Shown here piece by piece: positions 19,181 through 28,500 of a stretch of DNA of 52,947 bases. The translations under genes and the position numbers were made by a program. Source of the DNA: Pinguiococcus pyrenoidosus (Eukaryota > Sar > Pinguiophyceae > Pinguiochrysidales > Pinguiochrysidaceae). Positions within the stretch are counted from its first letter, which is position 1. Each line of letters begins with the position of its first letter. The notes beneath the pieces are model-generated. The model saw nothing but the letters and a program-made list of their open reading frames with translations. It was not told the origin of the DNA and searched no databases. The stretch covers positions 1 through 52,947 of the forward strand of contig JAAMXY010000067.1 in the NCBI GenBank assembly GCA_019677205.1, read 5' to 3'.

Positions 19181-20425
19181 TTATAGCTCACAGACGAAGT
19201 CGTCGATGACTTGCCGCAGCTCCTTCTTGATGGACGGGTCGCTGAGCACTCTTCCGTGCAGAGCGACCTTGGCCACCTTCGTCCTGTGGACGACCTCTGA
19301 AAACGTTTTGGCGCTCTTTCGGCAGAGGTTGAAGTACCGTGCGGCGGCATTGATCGCGAACGCTCCGCTGGAAGGCGGCCTCAGAAGAAGCACCGGAATA
19401 TCGTGCTTGTTAAGCTGCTCCAGACGCGTCATGGAGATCTCGTCCCGGCCGCGGAAGGCCACGATGTAGGCTCTCATGTTGGCCTCGTTCATCTGCGAGA
19501 AGCTGGCTAACAGCCTGTGCCGCAGATCCTGCGGCGCCCCGGGCAGGAGGAGCAGTCCCATCAGGTTCGCGGCGGCGATCGGGTGGGAGCCGGTCGTTGC
19601 CAGTGCCGCCTGGACCACCGTGTAGAAGTACGACTCTCCCGGGGGCGCTGCCGGAAGGGCTAGGTGACTGAGCACGAGCCCCCNNNNNNNNNNNNNNNNN
19701 NNNNNNNNNNNNNNNNNNNNNNNNNNNNNNNNNNNNNNNNNNNNNNNNNNNNNNNNNNNNNNNNNNNNNNNNNNNNNNNNNNNNNNNNNNCCCTCCTGGT
19801 GCCCCGGCACGCCGATGTGATAAACCCGCGCCGCCTGGCGATACCGCTCGCCGCTCCCGTCCTTGACGTGAAACGGCACGTCCAGCAGATCGCCAAAGCA
19901 AGTGGAGAAATTCACGCCGATGTCGTGGTACGTCACAATCACAAAGTCCGACTCGCGAGGGCCCGAGACAGACACCGTGGTCGGGCCCGGTTTCGTCCCC
20001 ACCGTGAGGGTCGTGTAGCGAACGCCCGGCGGCGTCTCAGACTCTCGCTTCGGCTCCTCAGCGCTTCCCGCAGGCTCATCCTCGCCAGACTGCAGCTCCC
20101 TGATGCGCTTCCAACGCTTTTCCTTCGGATGGCCGAAGCGCCGGTAGTGCTCTTCCCACATCTCCTCGCGCTCCGCCGCGCCATCGTCCACATGCCGCGG
20201 CCCGAAGAAGCGCCAGAGCAGCAGGATGGCCAGGCTCGTGAACGTGAGCAACGTGATCCCCTCGGACGTGAAGAACAGGTCCTGCCAGCTCATCTTGCGC
20301 ACGTCAAAGCTCCAGGACAGATCCACTCGTCGAGGCCGGGGCAAGGCCGCGTCCGCGTGAAACACATTGTCGTCCACCGACTGCGACAGACCCACCGGAC
20401 CGTCGACGCCGATCTCCACCTCCAT
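19181..20425 (-). CDS. NDRG-family alpha/beta-hydrolase-like protein with N-terminal membrane anchor
   Basis: One open frame on the minus strand, interrupted only by the 107-N gap, nominally 414 aa from the ATG at 20425. An internal Met45 is an alternative start. Residues about 55-74 (GITLLTFTSLAILLLWRFFG) form a single transmembrane segment, unusual for this family, followed by a basic, charged linker. The NDR domain is recognised by PRESDFVIVTYHDIGVNFST (about 157-176), ARVYHIGVPGHQE before the gap and EGLVLSHLAL-like sequence after it, then LMGLLLL, FRGRDEISMTRLEQLN (compare 'RRDL') and DIPVLLLRPPSSG. NDRG proteins have an alpha/beta-hydrolase fold but lack the catalytic triad; they act in stress and trafficking responses, and their molecular role is not settled. 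The gap removes the central 'GxGxGA' turn region, so the triad status cannot be checked here. Confidence 0.8.
   Translation of the reverse strand: MEVEIGVDGPVGLSQSVDDNVFHADAALPRPRRVDLSWSFDVRKMSWQDLFFTSEGITLLTFTSLAILLLWRFFGPRHVDDGAAEREEMWEEHYRRFGHPKEKRWKRIRELQSGEDEPAGSAEEPKRESETPPGVRYTTLTVGTKPGPTTVSVSGPRESDFVIVTYHDIGVNFSTCFGDLLDVPFHVKDGSGERYRQAARVYHIGVPGHQEXXXXXXXXXXXXXXXXXXXXXXXXXXXXXXXXXXXXXGLVLSHLALPAAPPGESYFYTVVQAALATTGSHPIAAANLMGLLLLPGAPQDLRHRLLASFSQMNEANMRAYIVAFRGRDEISMTRLEQLNKHDIPVLLLRPPSSGAFAINAAARYFNLCRKSAKTFSEVVHRTKVAKVALHGRVLSDPSIKKELRQVIDDFVCEL
19684..19790. other. Assembly gap (107 N)
   Basis: A run of 107 undetermined bases inside the NDRG-like gene, flanked by C-runs on the plus strand. 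The reading frame happens to stay open if the gap is exactly 107, but family spacing suggests more sequence is missing. Confidence 0.99.
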
Positions 20426-20637
20426 GCTCCCAAAGCCACAGAGCGGCACAACCCCGATTTCAGGCGCCACAAAGGCGCGCGAAACCCAAAGATGCTGTGC
20501 GAACCCCGCCGATGTCCATCTTCCATATCGATATGGTGTACATTATCGAAATTTTTTAGATATTTCGACAATGTATAGCCGCGTTTGAGTGCCTCCGGAT
20601 CTGCGGCGCTCTGCGGATACGGAGATCGCGCGCCAGA
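20426..20637. promoter_or_regulatory. 212-bp bidirectional promoter with palindromes
   Basis: The start codons of the NDRG-like gene (-) and the capping gene (+) are only 212 bp apart. The interval contains a perfect 14-bp palindrome CCATATCGATATGG at 20523-20536 and, directly after it, a 14-bp inverted repeat with one mismatch (20539-20552 and 20562-20575; arms TACATTATCGAAAT and ATTTCGACAATGTA). No CCAAT box is seen here, unlike the other 5' regions. The elements probably serve both genes. Confidence 0.6.
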
Positions 20638-23600
20638 ATGGCCGCGGCAGGAGGTAACTGGCGCTCGGCTGGCCCGCCACGAGGACGCGGACGGGGACGC
20701 GGGGGTCCCCGAAACCGAGATGAGCGATTTGCGCTGGCGACTCCGCCTGCAGTGGCGGCGAGTCCGGCGGCGCAAGCGGTTCACGAGGAGAAAGATGTGC
20801 TGCTGTTGCTGGACATCAACGGAGTGCTCGGCGCGCGGCCGCCGTACTCGAGGAGAGACTCGGGAGCGACGTTCCAGATGCGGCCGCACTTGAACGAGTT
20901 CCTGAGATTCTGCTTTGAGCACTTCGAAGTCGGCGTGTGGACGTGCGGCTCTCGCAACAGCTTGGAGCTGCACCTCTTCCGGGGCTATGAGGACCGCCTG
21001 CGCTTTGCGCTGCACCAGAACCACAGCGTGAATCTCTGGCCGCGGTTCTCGCACGTCAGCTCGCAGAAGCCGCTGTTTCTGAAGGACGTGAACCAGGCGA
21101 TCTACGGCAAGCCAGACAGCAAGGGCAAGGTCTGGGAGCCTGGGAAGGTGCTGCTCGTGGACAATCATGTGGAGAAGTTCGAGCGCAACGAGGTGGGCAT
21201 GTGCCTGCTTGTGCCCGACTTTGAGTACGGGGGCAACAGGAACGACGGCAACAGGAACGACGGCGTTCTGGCATTGGGTGGGGAGCTGGTCGGCCATCTG
21301 GAGAAGTTGGCGCAGTGCGGCGATGTCCGAGAGTACGCCAGGGGTGTGGACTCGCCGATGTTCCCGAAGGAGCACCCTCCCTCACCCTCGACTCCCCCAC
21401 CGCCCGCAGTCATGCAGAAAGATCTCGAGGGCCTCTTCAGCTTAATCCTCGGCAAGGACGTGCGCCGCGGGCGGATGTCCGAACCACCAGGACCACGCGC
21501 GGGACCGCTGCATCGGCGGGACCTGCAGACTCAAATCTTGCCGCACTTGGCCAAGTATGCCCTTGCGGAGAAGACCGACGGGCTGCGGAGCTGGATATAC
21601 GTGCACCCCGTCGGGTTCGCGGTTGTCTTTGACCGCAACTGGGCGATGCGGCAGCACCCGGATGGGGAGAGGCTCGCACGTGAGTTCGGAAACGCGCTCA
21701 TCGACGGCGAGTATGTCGACATTGTGACGACCCAGGGACAGAAGAAGTCAAGAGTTTTCCTGGCGTTCGATGCTCTCATGCTGCGAAACGAGCATGTGGC
21801 CAGGAACGGGGACCTTTTCGAAAGGCTGGGGATGCTCAAGGCCTTCGTGGACAGGCTGCACCAGGGCTGTGGGAACGTCTTCGAGGAGATGCAAGAGCCG
21901 CTGCTCTGCAAGCGCGTGGTGCCGCTAGAGGACGCGGAGGAGTACTGCCGGGACCTGACGGAGAAAGAGGATGGCACTGGCCGCTACACGTACCAGGACG
22001 ATGTCCGCACGTCGGACAGCGACGGCCTTGTCCTCACGCCCGTCAACAAGACGTATCTGCACGCAAACTCGTACAAGTGGAAGCCAAGCGGCCTATCGAC
22101 AATCGACCTGGCCGTCTACTACGACGATGTAAAGAAGGTGAGAGAAAGGATTGGTAGTCTCCTCGCTGATCCGGCGCCCTCTGCTGATCCACATCCTTTC
22201 CTTGCCGATGCTACTGCAGGAGTCCCATGGACTTCGCACGCCAAGTAGCGACGCATGGATTAAGGTTGGCGGGTACTGCGTCAATCGGGACTCGAGGGAG
22301 CTTCTGGTGGGCGTTCGGATACCCGGTCCGGTGGCGAGCGAAATCCTTTCGAAGATGCCACGAGGGAGGGATGCGATGGCGATAGTCGAATGCCGCTTTG
22401 ATGCGCGAGGCATGGGCACGTGGCAAGCGAAGGCCGTACGGCTGGACAAGACGCGTCCAAATAGCCTTGGCAGCGCGTGGAGCAACCTGGAGTCCATCGC
22501 AGAAAACCTGCAAATGGCGGAAATCGTGCAGGCAGTTGTCGCCCGACGGGGGGAAGACATCGTTGCTCGGACAGCAAGGCACTACGATGATCGACAGAGG
22601 GAGCGGAATCTGAAGCGAGTCGAGAATGGCAAGCATGCAGACGTCGGCGACATCTACGCGCTGCGAAAGCTGCAGAACTTTACGAAGGCCCTGGTGATGC
22701 AAGAAGCACATCGCATCTACGTTGGCGGTTCGGCGTCTTTGTTGGAGGAGGCCGAGCAGTTGGAGGAGGCCGAGCAGTTGGAGGAGGCCGAGCAGTTAGA
22801 GGAGGCCGAGCAGCAGGAGGCCGAGCAGCAGGAGGCCGAGCAGCAGGAGGCCGAGCAGCAAGAACCCGAGCAGCAGGAGGCCGAGCAGCAAGAACCCGAG
22901 CAGCAGGAGGCCGACCCGCAACAACCCGAGCAGCAACAACCCGAGCAGCATGCCTCGGGCCCGCAACAACCCGAGCAGCAGGGCGGAAGCGTCCGCGGGC
23001 TCCAGATTCCTCCTGCCATCGTCGACACCACGGGGGATACAGCTCGGAGGGCAAGCCGGCAGCATCTCGGCGGTCGATCCAGGCGACCAGAGCAGCCTCG
23101 GGCAAGGGTGGCAGAGCTTGCTATTGGAAGGGGAGGGGATCTCCTGAAATGGTCGAAGCAGTTCCAGATCGACGCACTTTTCGGAATCGACGTCTCGAGG
23201 ACTGCTCTGGAGGAGTGCAACACGCGCATTGGCAGGGACGGCCGACCGTATCCGTACGTGCTCCTTGAAGGGGACATGGCTGAGCCAGGCTTCGGGATTG
23301 AGTTTGGAAGGAATGGCTATGCCGGTACCGGTGAAAGGCTGCTCGTGGTACACGGCGACGGGGATAGGATCAGCAATGGTCTGGAAGGTAAGCTAGGCAC
23401 GTACGCCCAAGAATCGAGGCACGACGTCCGTTCTCACGAGATTTCGCACAACCCAAACGCAGGCGCTTTCGACATCGTCGCCATGCAGTTCGCGATTCAC
23501 TACGCTTTCGCGCGCGGACCTGCTGGAGTGTCGACCTTGTTTGACAACCTTCGGGCTCTTCTTCGTGATGCGAGCCAAGAAGCAGAGGGAAGAGTTCCCT

Positions 23601-24124
23601 GCGTCCTCGTGACCTCCATTGACGCCCAGGTCCTTGCGGCCCGGGTCAGAGCGGCCCTCGACGTGTCCAGCGAGGGCGGCACGATTGCCTTCGGGAACAG
23701 CGTCTACAAAGTCCGCCTGGAGCGAGAAGTCGCCGAGAAGATGGCAAGGGGCGATACGGACAGCCCGCTGCTCTACCGCTTCTCCCTCGGTGACGCGCTA
23801 GATGACTGTGAGGAAGCGCTGGTGCCGGAGGCGCTTCTGGTCAGCGAGGCGGAGCGAATTGGACTTCGTGTTGCAAGCTCTGGAAGCTTCACATCATTGA
23901 TTCGGCACGCCTTGGACCCCGAGCGATGCGAGGATGCGAGTGCGAACCTCGACCTGCTAGCCCGTATCGGAGTCGTCGCCGGCGCGAAGAGGCACGGTAG
24001 AGGTAGAAACCATCGAGGAAGGCGCTCGGAGCAGCACGCGGTTCCGCGGCGCTTGACGCCAGATGAGTGGGACGTGGTGTCGCTGTACCGCTTCACGATA
24101 CTGAGTCCCAGGGTAGGAGAGTGA
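20638..24124 (+). CDS. mRNA capping fusion: FCP1/NLI-like HAD domain, guanylyltransferase and cap N7-methyltransferase
   Basis: Exons 20638-22137 and 22220-24124; 82-bp phase-0 intron; 1134 aa. Residues about 54-235 match the FCP1/SCP (NLI-interacting factor) HAD fold: VLLLLDINGVLG (D59, with Asn61 where a second Asp is expected), VWTCGSRN (about 100-107), KVLLVDNHVEKF (about 170-181). Residues about 285-600 are a complete GTP:RNA guanylyltransferase: EKTDGLRSW with nucleophile Lys312, DGEYVD (357-362), FLAFDALML, SDGLVLTP (461-468), YKWKPSG (479-485), then the OB fold ending in VRLDKTRPNS (motif VI, about 573). An E/Q-rich repeat linker spans about 675-757. Residues about 795-1134 are an Abd1/RNMT-type guanine-N7 methyltransferase: AIGRGGDLLKW (SAM-binding, about 801-811), FGIDVSRTALEECNTRI, FDIVAMQFAIHYAF (about 916), FGNSVYKV, LTPDEWDVVSLYRFTIL. 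Together they would cap Pol II transcripts and methylate the cap in the nucleus. No RNA 5'-triphosphatase domain is visible. Confidence 0.92.
22742..22982 (+). repeat. In-frame E/Q-rich coding repeat
   Basis: Tandem 18-nt units encoding LEEAEQ grade into 15-nt units encoding QEAEQ and then QEPEQ/QQPEQ variants. All stay in frame. This forms an acidic, probably disordered linker between the guanylyltransferase OB fold and the methyltransferase. The pattern of block substitutions (L to Q, A to P) shows stepwise local duplication. Confidence 0.95.
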
Positions 24125-24200
24125 CGAAGCAGCGAGGAGCCTTCCACATCTCTTGAACGCCGTTTTTGGCAAAGCTAGCCTAAGCCTACCAAAACTAGCA

Positions 24201-25142
24201 TCAAAGCTGCATCCGCTCGGCTGCGCTTTCCGCCTCGTCGGCTTGTTCGACGACCCTGACGAGATACCGGAGCCTCAAGCAAAGGTTCTTCAGCAGCTCT
24301 AGGTCCTGCTGGGTCCAAGCTTCCTCCATGTCCGCAACGACCGTTGTCGCTCTCTCGCTTGCATCTTCCCGAATGCCATGAAGCTCCGCAGCCCCGCTCG
24401 CCTCCTCCAGCTTCTCGCGGAACTCCATGGCCTCCAGAAGCACTTCCATGGGCGGCTGCTCGGTCGTGGACTCGTCTAATATGTTGATGCCATGCAGCGA
24501 AAGCAGATGGGCTGCCCGAGCCACTGGGTCCAAGAGCACTTCCAGCTGCTCGTTCACGAAGGCCGAGTTCTGCTGCGCCATCTGGTGTAGCTCTGGCCGA
24601 AGCATGTGTCTATCTGGATGAAGCTTGGCCTGCAACTCTCGATACCTAGCCCAGCACAGCATGAAAAGGAAAAAAGAGGACAGACGATGAGTCAGCGATC
24701 TGGAGCAAAAAGGGAGAACTTCGAACATCGAACATCGAACATCGGACTTCGCGGGATCAAAACGTGGAAACCCGCTCGTCTCGCACCTTTTCTTCGCCTC
24801 TTTCTCGTCAATCTTGATCCCGGTGTTTAGATCGAAGGTGTCGAACACGGTGCAGCCACACGAGCCGCGTTTGAACACCGGCTGCATGGCGCCACACTCG
24901 CCGCAGAAGAAGTTGCAGCCTTGCTTGTGCCCGCAGGTGTCGCATGGGAAGGAGTGGCCGGACGGGCATGCTTTGGCGTCTCCTTGATGACGCCGCAGCA
25001 GCGGCCTCCACACAGGTCTCGCGATGAAAGCGCGCTGCGCTGGTCGGCACAACCGCATGTTTGGCCTGCCTAGCTTGCGATTCGGCGAGGACACGATTGG
25101 GTAAAAAGCGCGGGAAACTTCGGTGGACGAGCGCCAGCGCAT
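24201..25142 (-). CDS. Mitochondrial Fe-S co-chaperone HscB (HSC20), J-domain protein
   Basis: Exons 25142-24787 and 24645-24201 with a 141-bp phase-2 intron; 266 aa. The first about 50 residues are Arg-rich with almost no acidic residues after residue 8 (AQRAFIARPVWRPLLRRH), a probable mitochondrial targeting sequence. A CxxC pair follows, CDTCG and NFFCGECG (Cys67, 70, 80, 83), the eukaryotic HscB zinc-binding feature. The J domain contains VFDTFDL and, after the join, YRELQAKLHPDRHM with HPD at 128-130, then NSAFVNEQLEVLLDPVARAA and LLSLHGI. The C-terminal helical domain has EVLLEAMEFREKLEEA, matching the IscU-binding region. Known role: HscB delivers ISCU to the Hsp70 chaperone and stimulates its ATPase in the mitochondrial matrix. 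The 3' end is only 76 bp from that of the convergent capping gene. The intron is open in frame, so retention would insert 47 residues within the J domain. Confidence 0.93.
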   Translation of the reverse strand: MRWRSSTEVSRAFYPIVSSPNRKLGRPNMRLCRPAQRAFIARPVWRPLLRRHQGDAKACPSGHSFPCDTCGHKQGCNFFCGECGAMQPVFKRGSCGCTVFDTFDLNTGIKIDEKEAKKRCETSGFPRFDPAKSDVRCSMFEVLPFCSRSLTHRLSSFFLFMLCWARYRELQAKLHPDRHMLRPELHQMAQQNSAFVNEQLEVLLDPVARAAHLLSLHGINILDESTTEQPPMEVLLEAMEFREKLEEASGAAELHGIREDASERATTVVADMEEAWTQQDLELLKNLCLRLRYLVRVVEQADEAESAAERMQL

Positions 25143-25582
25143 TTTGAAATCGGTCCCACGCCCATAAATGGTGTGCTGCCATGGGACAGGGAGATAGCGT
25201 AGAAGGGGCCACCAGGGATTGGTTCTGGTAAATCTAAGAGAAAGGCCGGAGTTCTCGAACTATGGCCAAGAAGGCTTGGGATGTTGGGATGAAGAACGGT
25301 ACTTCAAGACTTCTTGCTGTTTTGATTGTTTCGTTAGCATGCCAGAATTAGGGTTTATACCACGATACTCCAGTACAACTTGAGAAGTACCAGAACTTCA
25401 GGATTGGTCCACGGCAGAAAAGTGTAAAAAATCCTACGCGTTTTCGCGCTGTCAACCGTATTTTCGGCCATGTTAAGGCGCTTTCTGAGTTTTTCAAAAC
25501 GGTGGCGTGACCCGTTCCCGCCCAGGAGCATCCTGCGTGCTTTTGTGTGGCCCCCAGCCCCTGCTCGGGCTGCTCAGGAGCC
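25143..25582. promoter_or_regulatory. Bidirectional 5' region with two inverted CCAAT boxes
   Basis: Lies between the HscB (-) and lipid-transfer (+) start codons, 440 bp. GATTGGTT at 25217-25224 lies 75 bp from the HscB start and GATTGGTC at 25402-25409 lies 174 bp from the lipid-transfer start. Each is placed to serve one gene. Confidence 0.5.
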
Positions 25583-28500
25583 ATGGAGTCCTTCGTGAGC
25601 AGCCTGTTGGGCAAGTACCTGAAGATGTTCATCCGCGGCTTCCGCAAAGAGCAGCTGAATCTGTCTATTCTGCGCGGCCAGTACGAGCTGCACGACTTGG
25701 AAGTGAACTGCGACGCCGTCAACGAGCTCTTGGCCTCCGCGCCGCAAGTGCGGCTGAAGAAGATCAGCGTGAACAAGCTCAGCATCAAGCTGAGCCTCAC
25801 GAAGATCAGCACCAAGCCGATCACGCTGTTCGTGGACGAAGTCACGGTGGAGATGGAGGAACCGCCCATCTTTGGGCAAGAAGACGGCGGCCAGGGCGTC
25901 CAGGAACTGCTGGAGAAGCTCGCGACGCGGCCAACTCGCTACGGACTTGGAGACCGGATCGGAGACGGCATCTGCGTGGAGGTGAACACGCTGAGACTCG
26001 TGTTCCGCACCTGCGGGAAACGTAAAGTCGTGCAGATCGGCGAGTGGACGCCGCCTGCCGCCTTGCTCGTCGTCAAGGGTATCAGGCTCTTCAACACGGA
26101 TGGCAGCGGGAGAGAAGGCAATCTCGACGAGGTGTGGGAGTTCAACAAGAAGCGGCGGCATGCAGAGTCCGTATACTTGTTCAAGCGGATCACCTGCGCT
26201 TCCGTGGAGCTGTCGCTCTTGGATGAGAGAGAGAAGCCGCCAAGGACCATTCGGGGCATGCGTGAGATGCCAGTGGACGTCGATCTCACGCTGCGCAAGA
26301 AGGCCGCCACCAGCGCTCTGGTCGGCGTGCAGATTGAGATCAACGTGGACACCGTATCCTTCGATCTTCCGGACCAGCGCGTGATCTCGGGCCTCATGCA
26401 TTTCGTGTGCGGATTCGCGTTCTGCATCTTCCGAAGGGGCGGCGGTGGCCTTTCCGGCGTCGGTCTGAAAGTCAGTCAGAAACTCGATGAGGCGATGATG
26501 CAGCAAATTTTGAGGGACAGCGACGGCACGGCCCAGCCGCAGCTCGCTCCAGCGCCGGATTCGGCACCGCCTCGTCCACAAGCGGGAGGCAGCACTCTCA
26601 AGAGCTTGGAGCAAGAGATCTGTGCGGATGCCGATGGCGCCAAGCACGAAAGGCTGGTCCTGGTGCTCAACGTCAACAGCGTGGACGTCCGTGTCCATTT
26701 TCGGGAGGACTTGCAGTTGGCGCCCGCCCGCAGCCGCGGGATGCTTTTGAGCGCGAGCGGGTTCTGCTTCGAGATGATCAACCCGGAGGACTATCACCCA
26801 GACCGGTCCATCTTTCAGATATCAATCCACAACGTGAGCTTGTCGGAGCTGGCCTCGATGCAGCAGTCGACCACGCCCGCATGCCTGCTGCGATCGGAGT
26901 TTGGAATGTTCGATCATCCCCACAGCCAGGAGACGTTCCCGAGCTTTGAGCGCCGGCAGATTTTTGAGAATGACGCGGCAGGCGAAGCGAAGGCGAGCCT
27001 CCGACAGGTCTTCCTGCTCAAGCTGGATTCACAGTTCCCGCCGCCGGAGCCACCGCTCGTTGGGCAGACCATGCACATGAGCCTAGCCCCGCTTCACGTC
27101 GTGCTCGACCCGGTTCCTTTCGGAGCGTTGGCCAAGGTGCTCGTGGACGCGTGGGACATGCGGTGGATCACCGGAAGCTACAGGATACGCAACAGCGTCG
27201 CCAACCAGATGGGCTACATCTCCGGCGCGGGCCTGCAGGATGTGATGGTGAGGGGCGCCGGCATTTCCATCTACCTGCCGCCTCCTCGCGGGGAGTACGC
27301 GCCGGACTGCAGCATTCCACATTTCCGGCTGAACATGGCGGACATCACCTTTTTGCACTTTACGAACCTACCGAAGAACTTTGCCGACAACCTGCCCGGG
27401 TTTCTTGATGATCGCCTCATTGGGAAGAAGAGGCCCAACGACAGCGTCGCGCGATTCCCGTGCAAGGCCATCGACAACACCTACGTCGGAGACGTGCAGA
27501 CCGACGACACCTTGCTGCTGAAGCCATTTCGAATGCAGCTGCAAGTGCGAGAGATCGGGATGGATGCGATGTACTACCGCGGGGAAGCCAAGCCAGTTCA
27601 AATGCTGGAACCATTCGAGTTCAACTCCCTCGTCAGCGTGGATGCAATGCCACAGGCGCTGGCGGTCCTTGGCTCTGCCATGTACCTGGATCGTGCACGG
27701 CGGCTGGGCAACTACTATGTGCCACCGTGCGAGCACTCGAGTGTGTCCGTGAGCATCCTCCTCGAAAGGCTGCACGTCCATCTCGATTTGGTGCTGTACT
27801 TCAAGCTTCTGCAGTGCCTTCTGGGCCACGTGGAAGGGCTTTTGCAGCTGAACTTGGACGCGGCGCTGCCTGGGGCGAGCAGCCCTGGAAAAGTAGATCG
27901 CGACGTGCCCGCCTGTGCCCCGCGACTGAACGTGATCCTGAAAATGTCTGGGCTGGGGGTCTGCATGTACGGCTCCGATGCAGCTGACGATGCGCCTGCT
28001 CGCGGCGACCGAGCCGAAGACAGTGATGCTACCGTGCTCGACTGGCAGTCTGGGAATCAGGAGGCCCAACCGAACGAATGGACGAGGTCGTCGATCAATC
28101 CCTTCAACCTGCCGCTGATCATGCAGGTCTTGCTCTCCGAAGTGCAGTGCATCACTGAGGTCACGGGCCTGGGAGGACTGAAAGACTCGGGCGCGCTTCG
28201 GATGACCGCCAAGGCCTTCGCGCAAGGGATTGAGATCCTCGGAGGCCCGACTCGGGTGCCGATCTTCTGGATATTCGCGCCGCGCCAACGGCCGGGCCTG
28301 CCAGCTCCCGCCTCCCCGAGCAGCAACGGAGACACCGGCTGCGTGCTGATACGAGGCGAGTTGTCAAACGCGTCGACACGGAGGGACCCAGACCACGGCT
28401 TTGACCGCCGAGTGCACGTCCAGATCCATGTTGCCGATAAGAGCCATCTGCGCATCAGCCCAGGACCGATGCTGCATGTCATCCAGCTGATCCTGAACAC

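Noticed and set aside
20290-21375. 361-aa minus-strand frame covering the bidirectional promoter
   Set aside because: It runs antisense to the capping HAD domain and out of frame with the NDRG gene; no conserved motif.
25547-25582. Earlier start for the lipid-transfer protein
   Set aside because: The upstream codon is GTG; the ATG at 25583 begins the conserved chorein N terminus.
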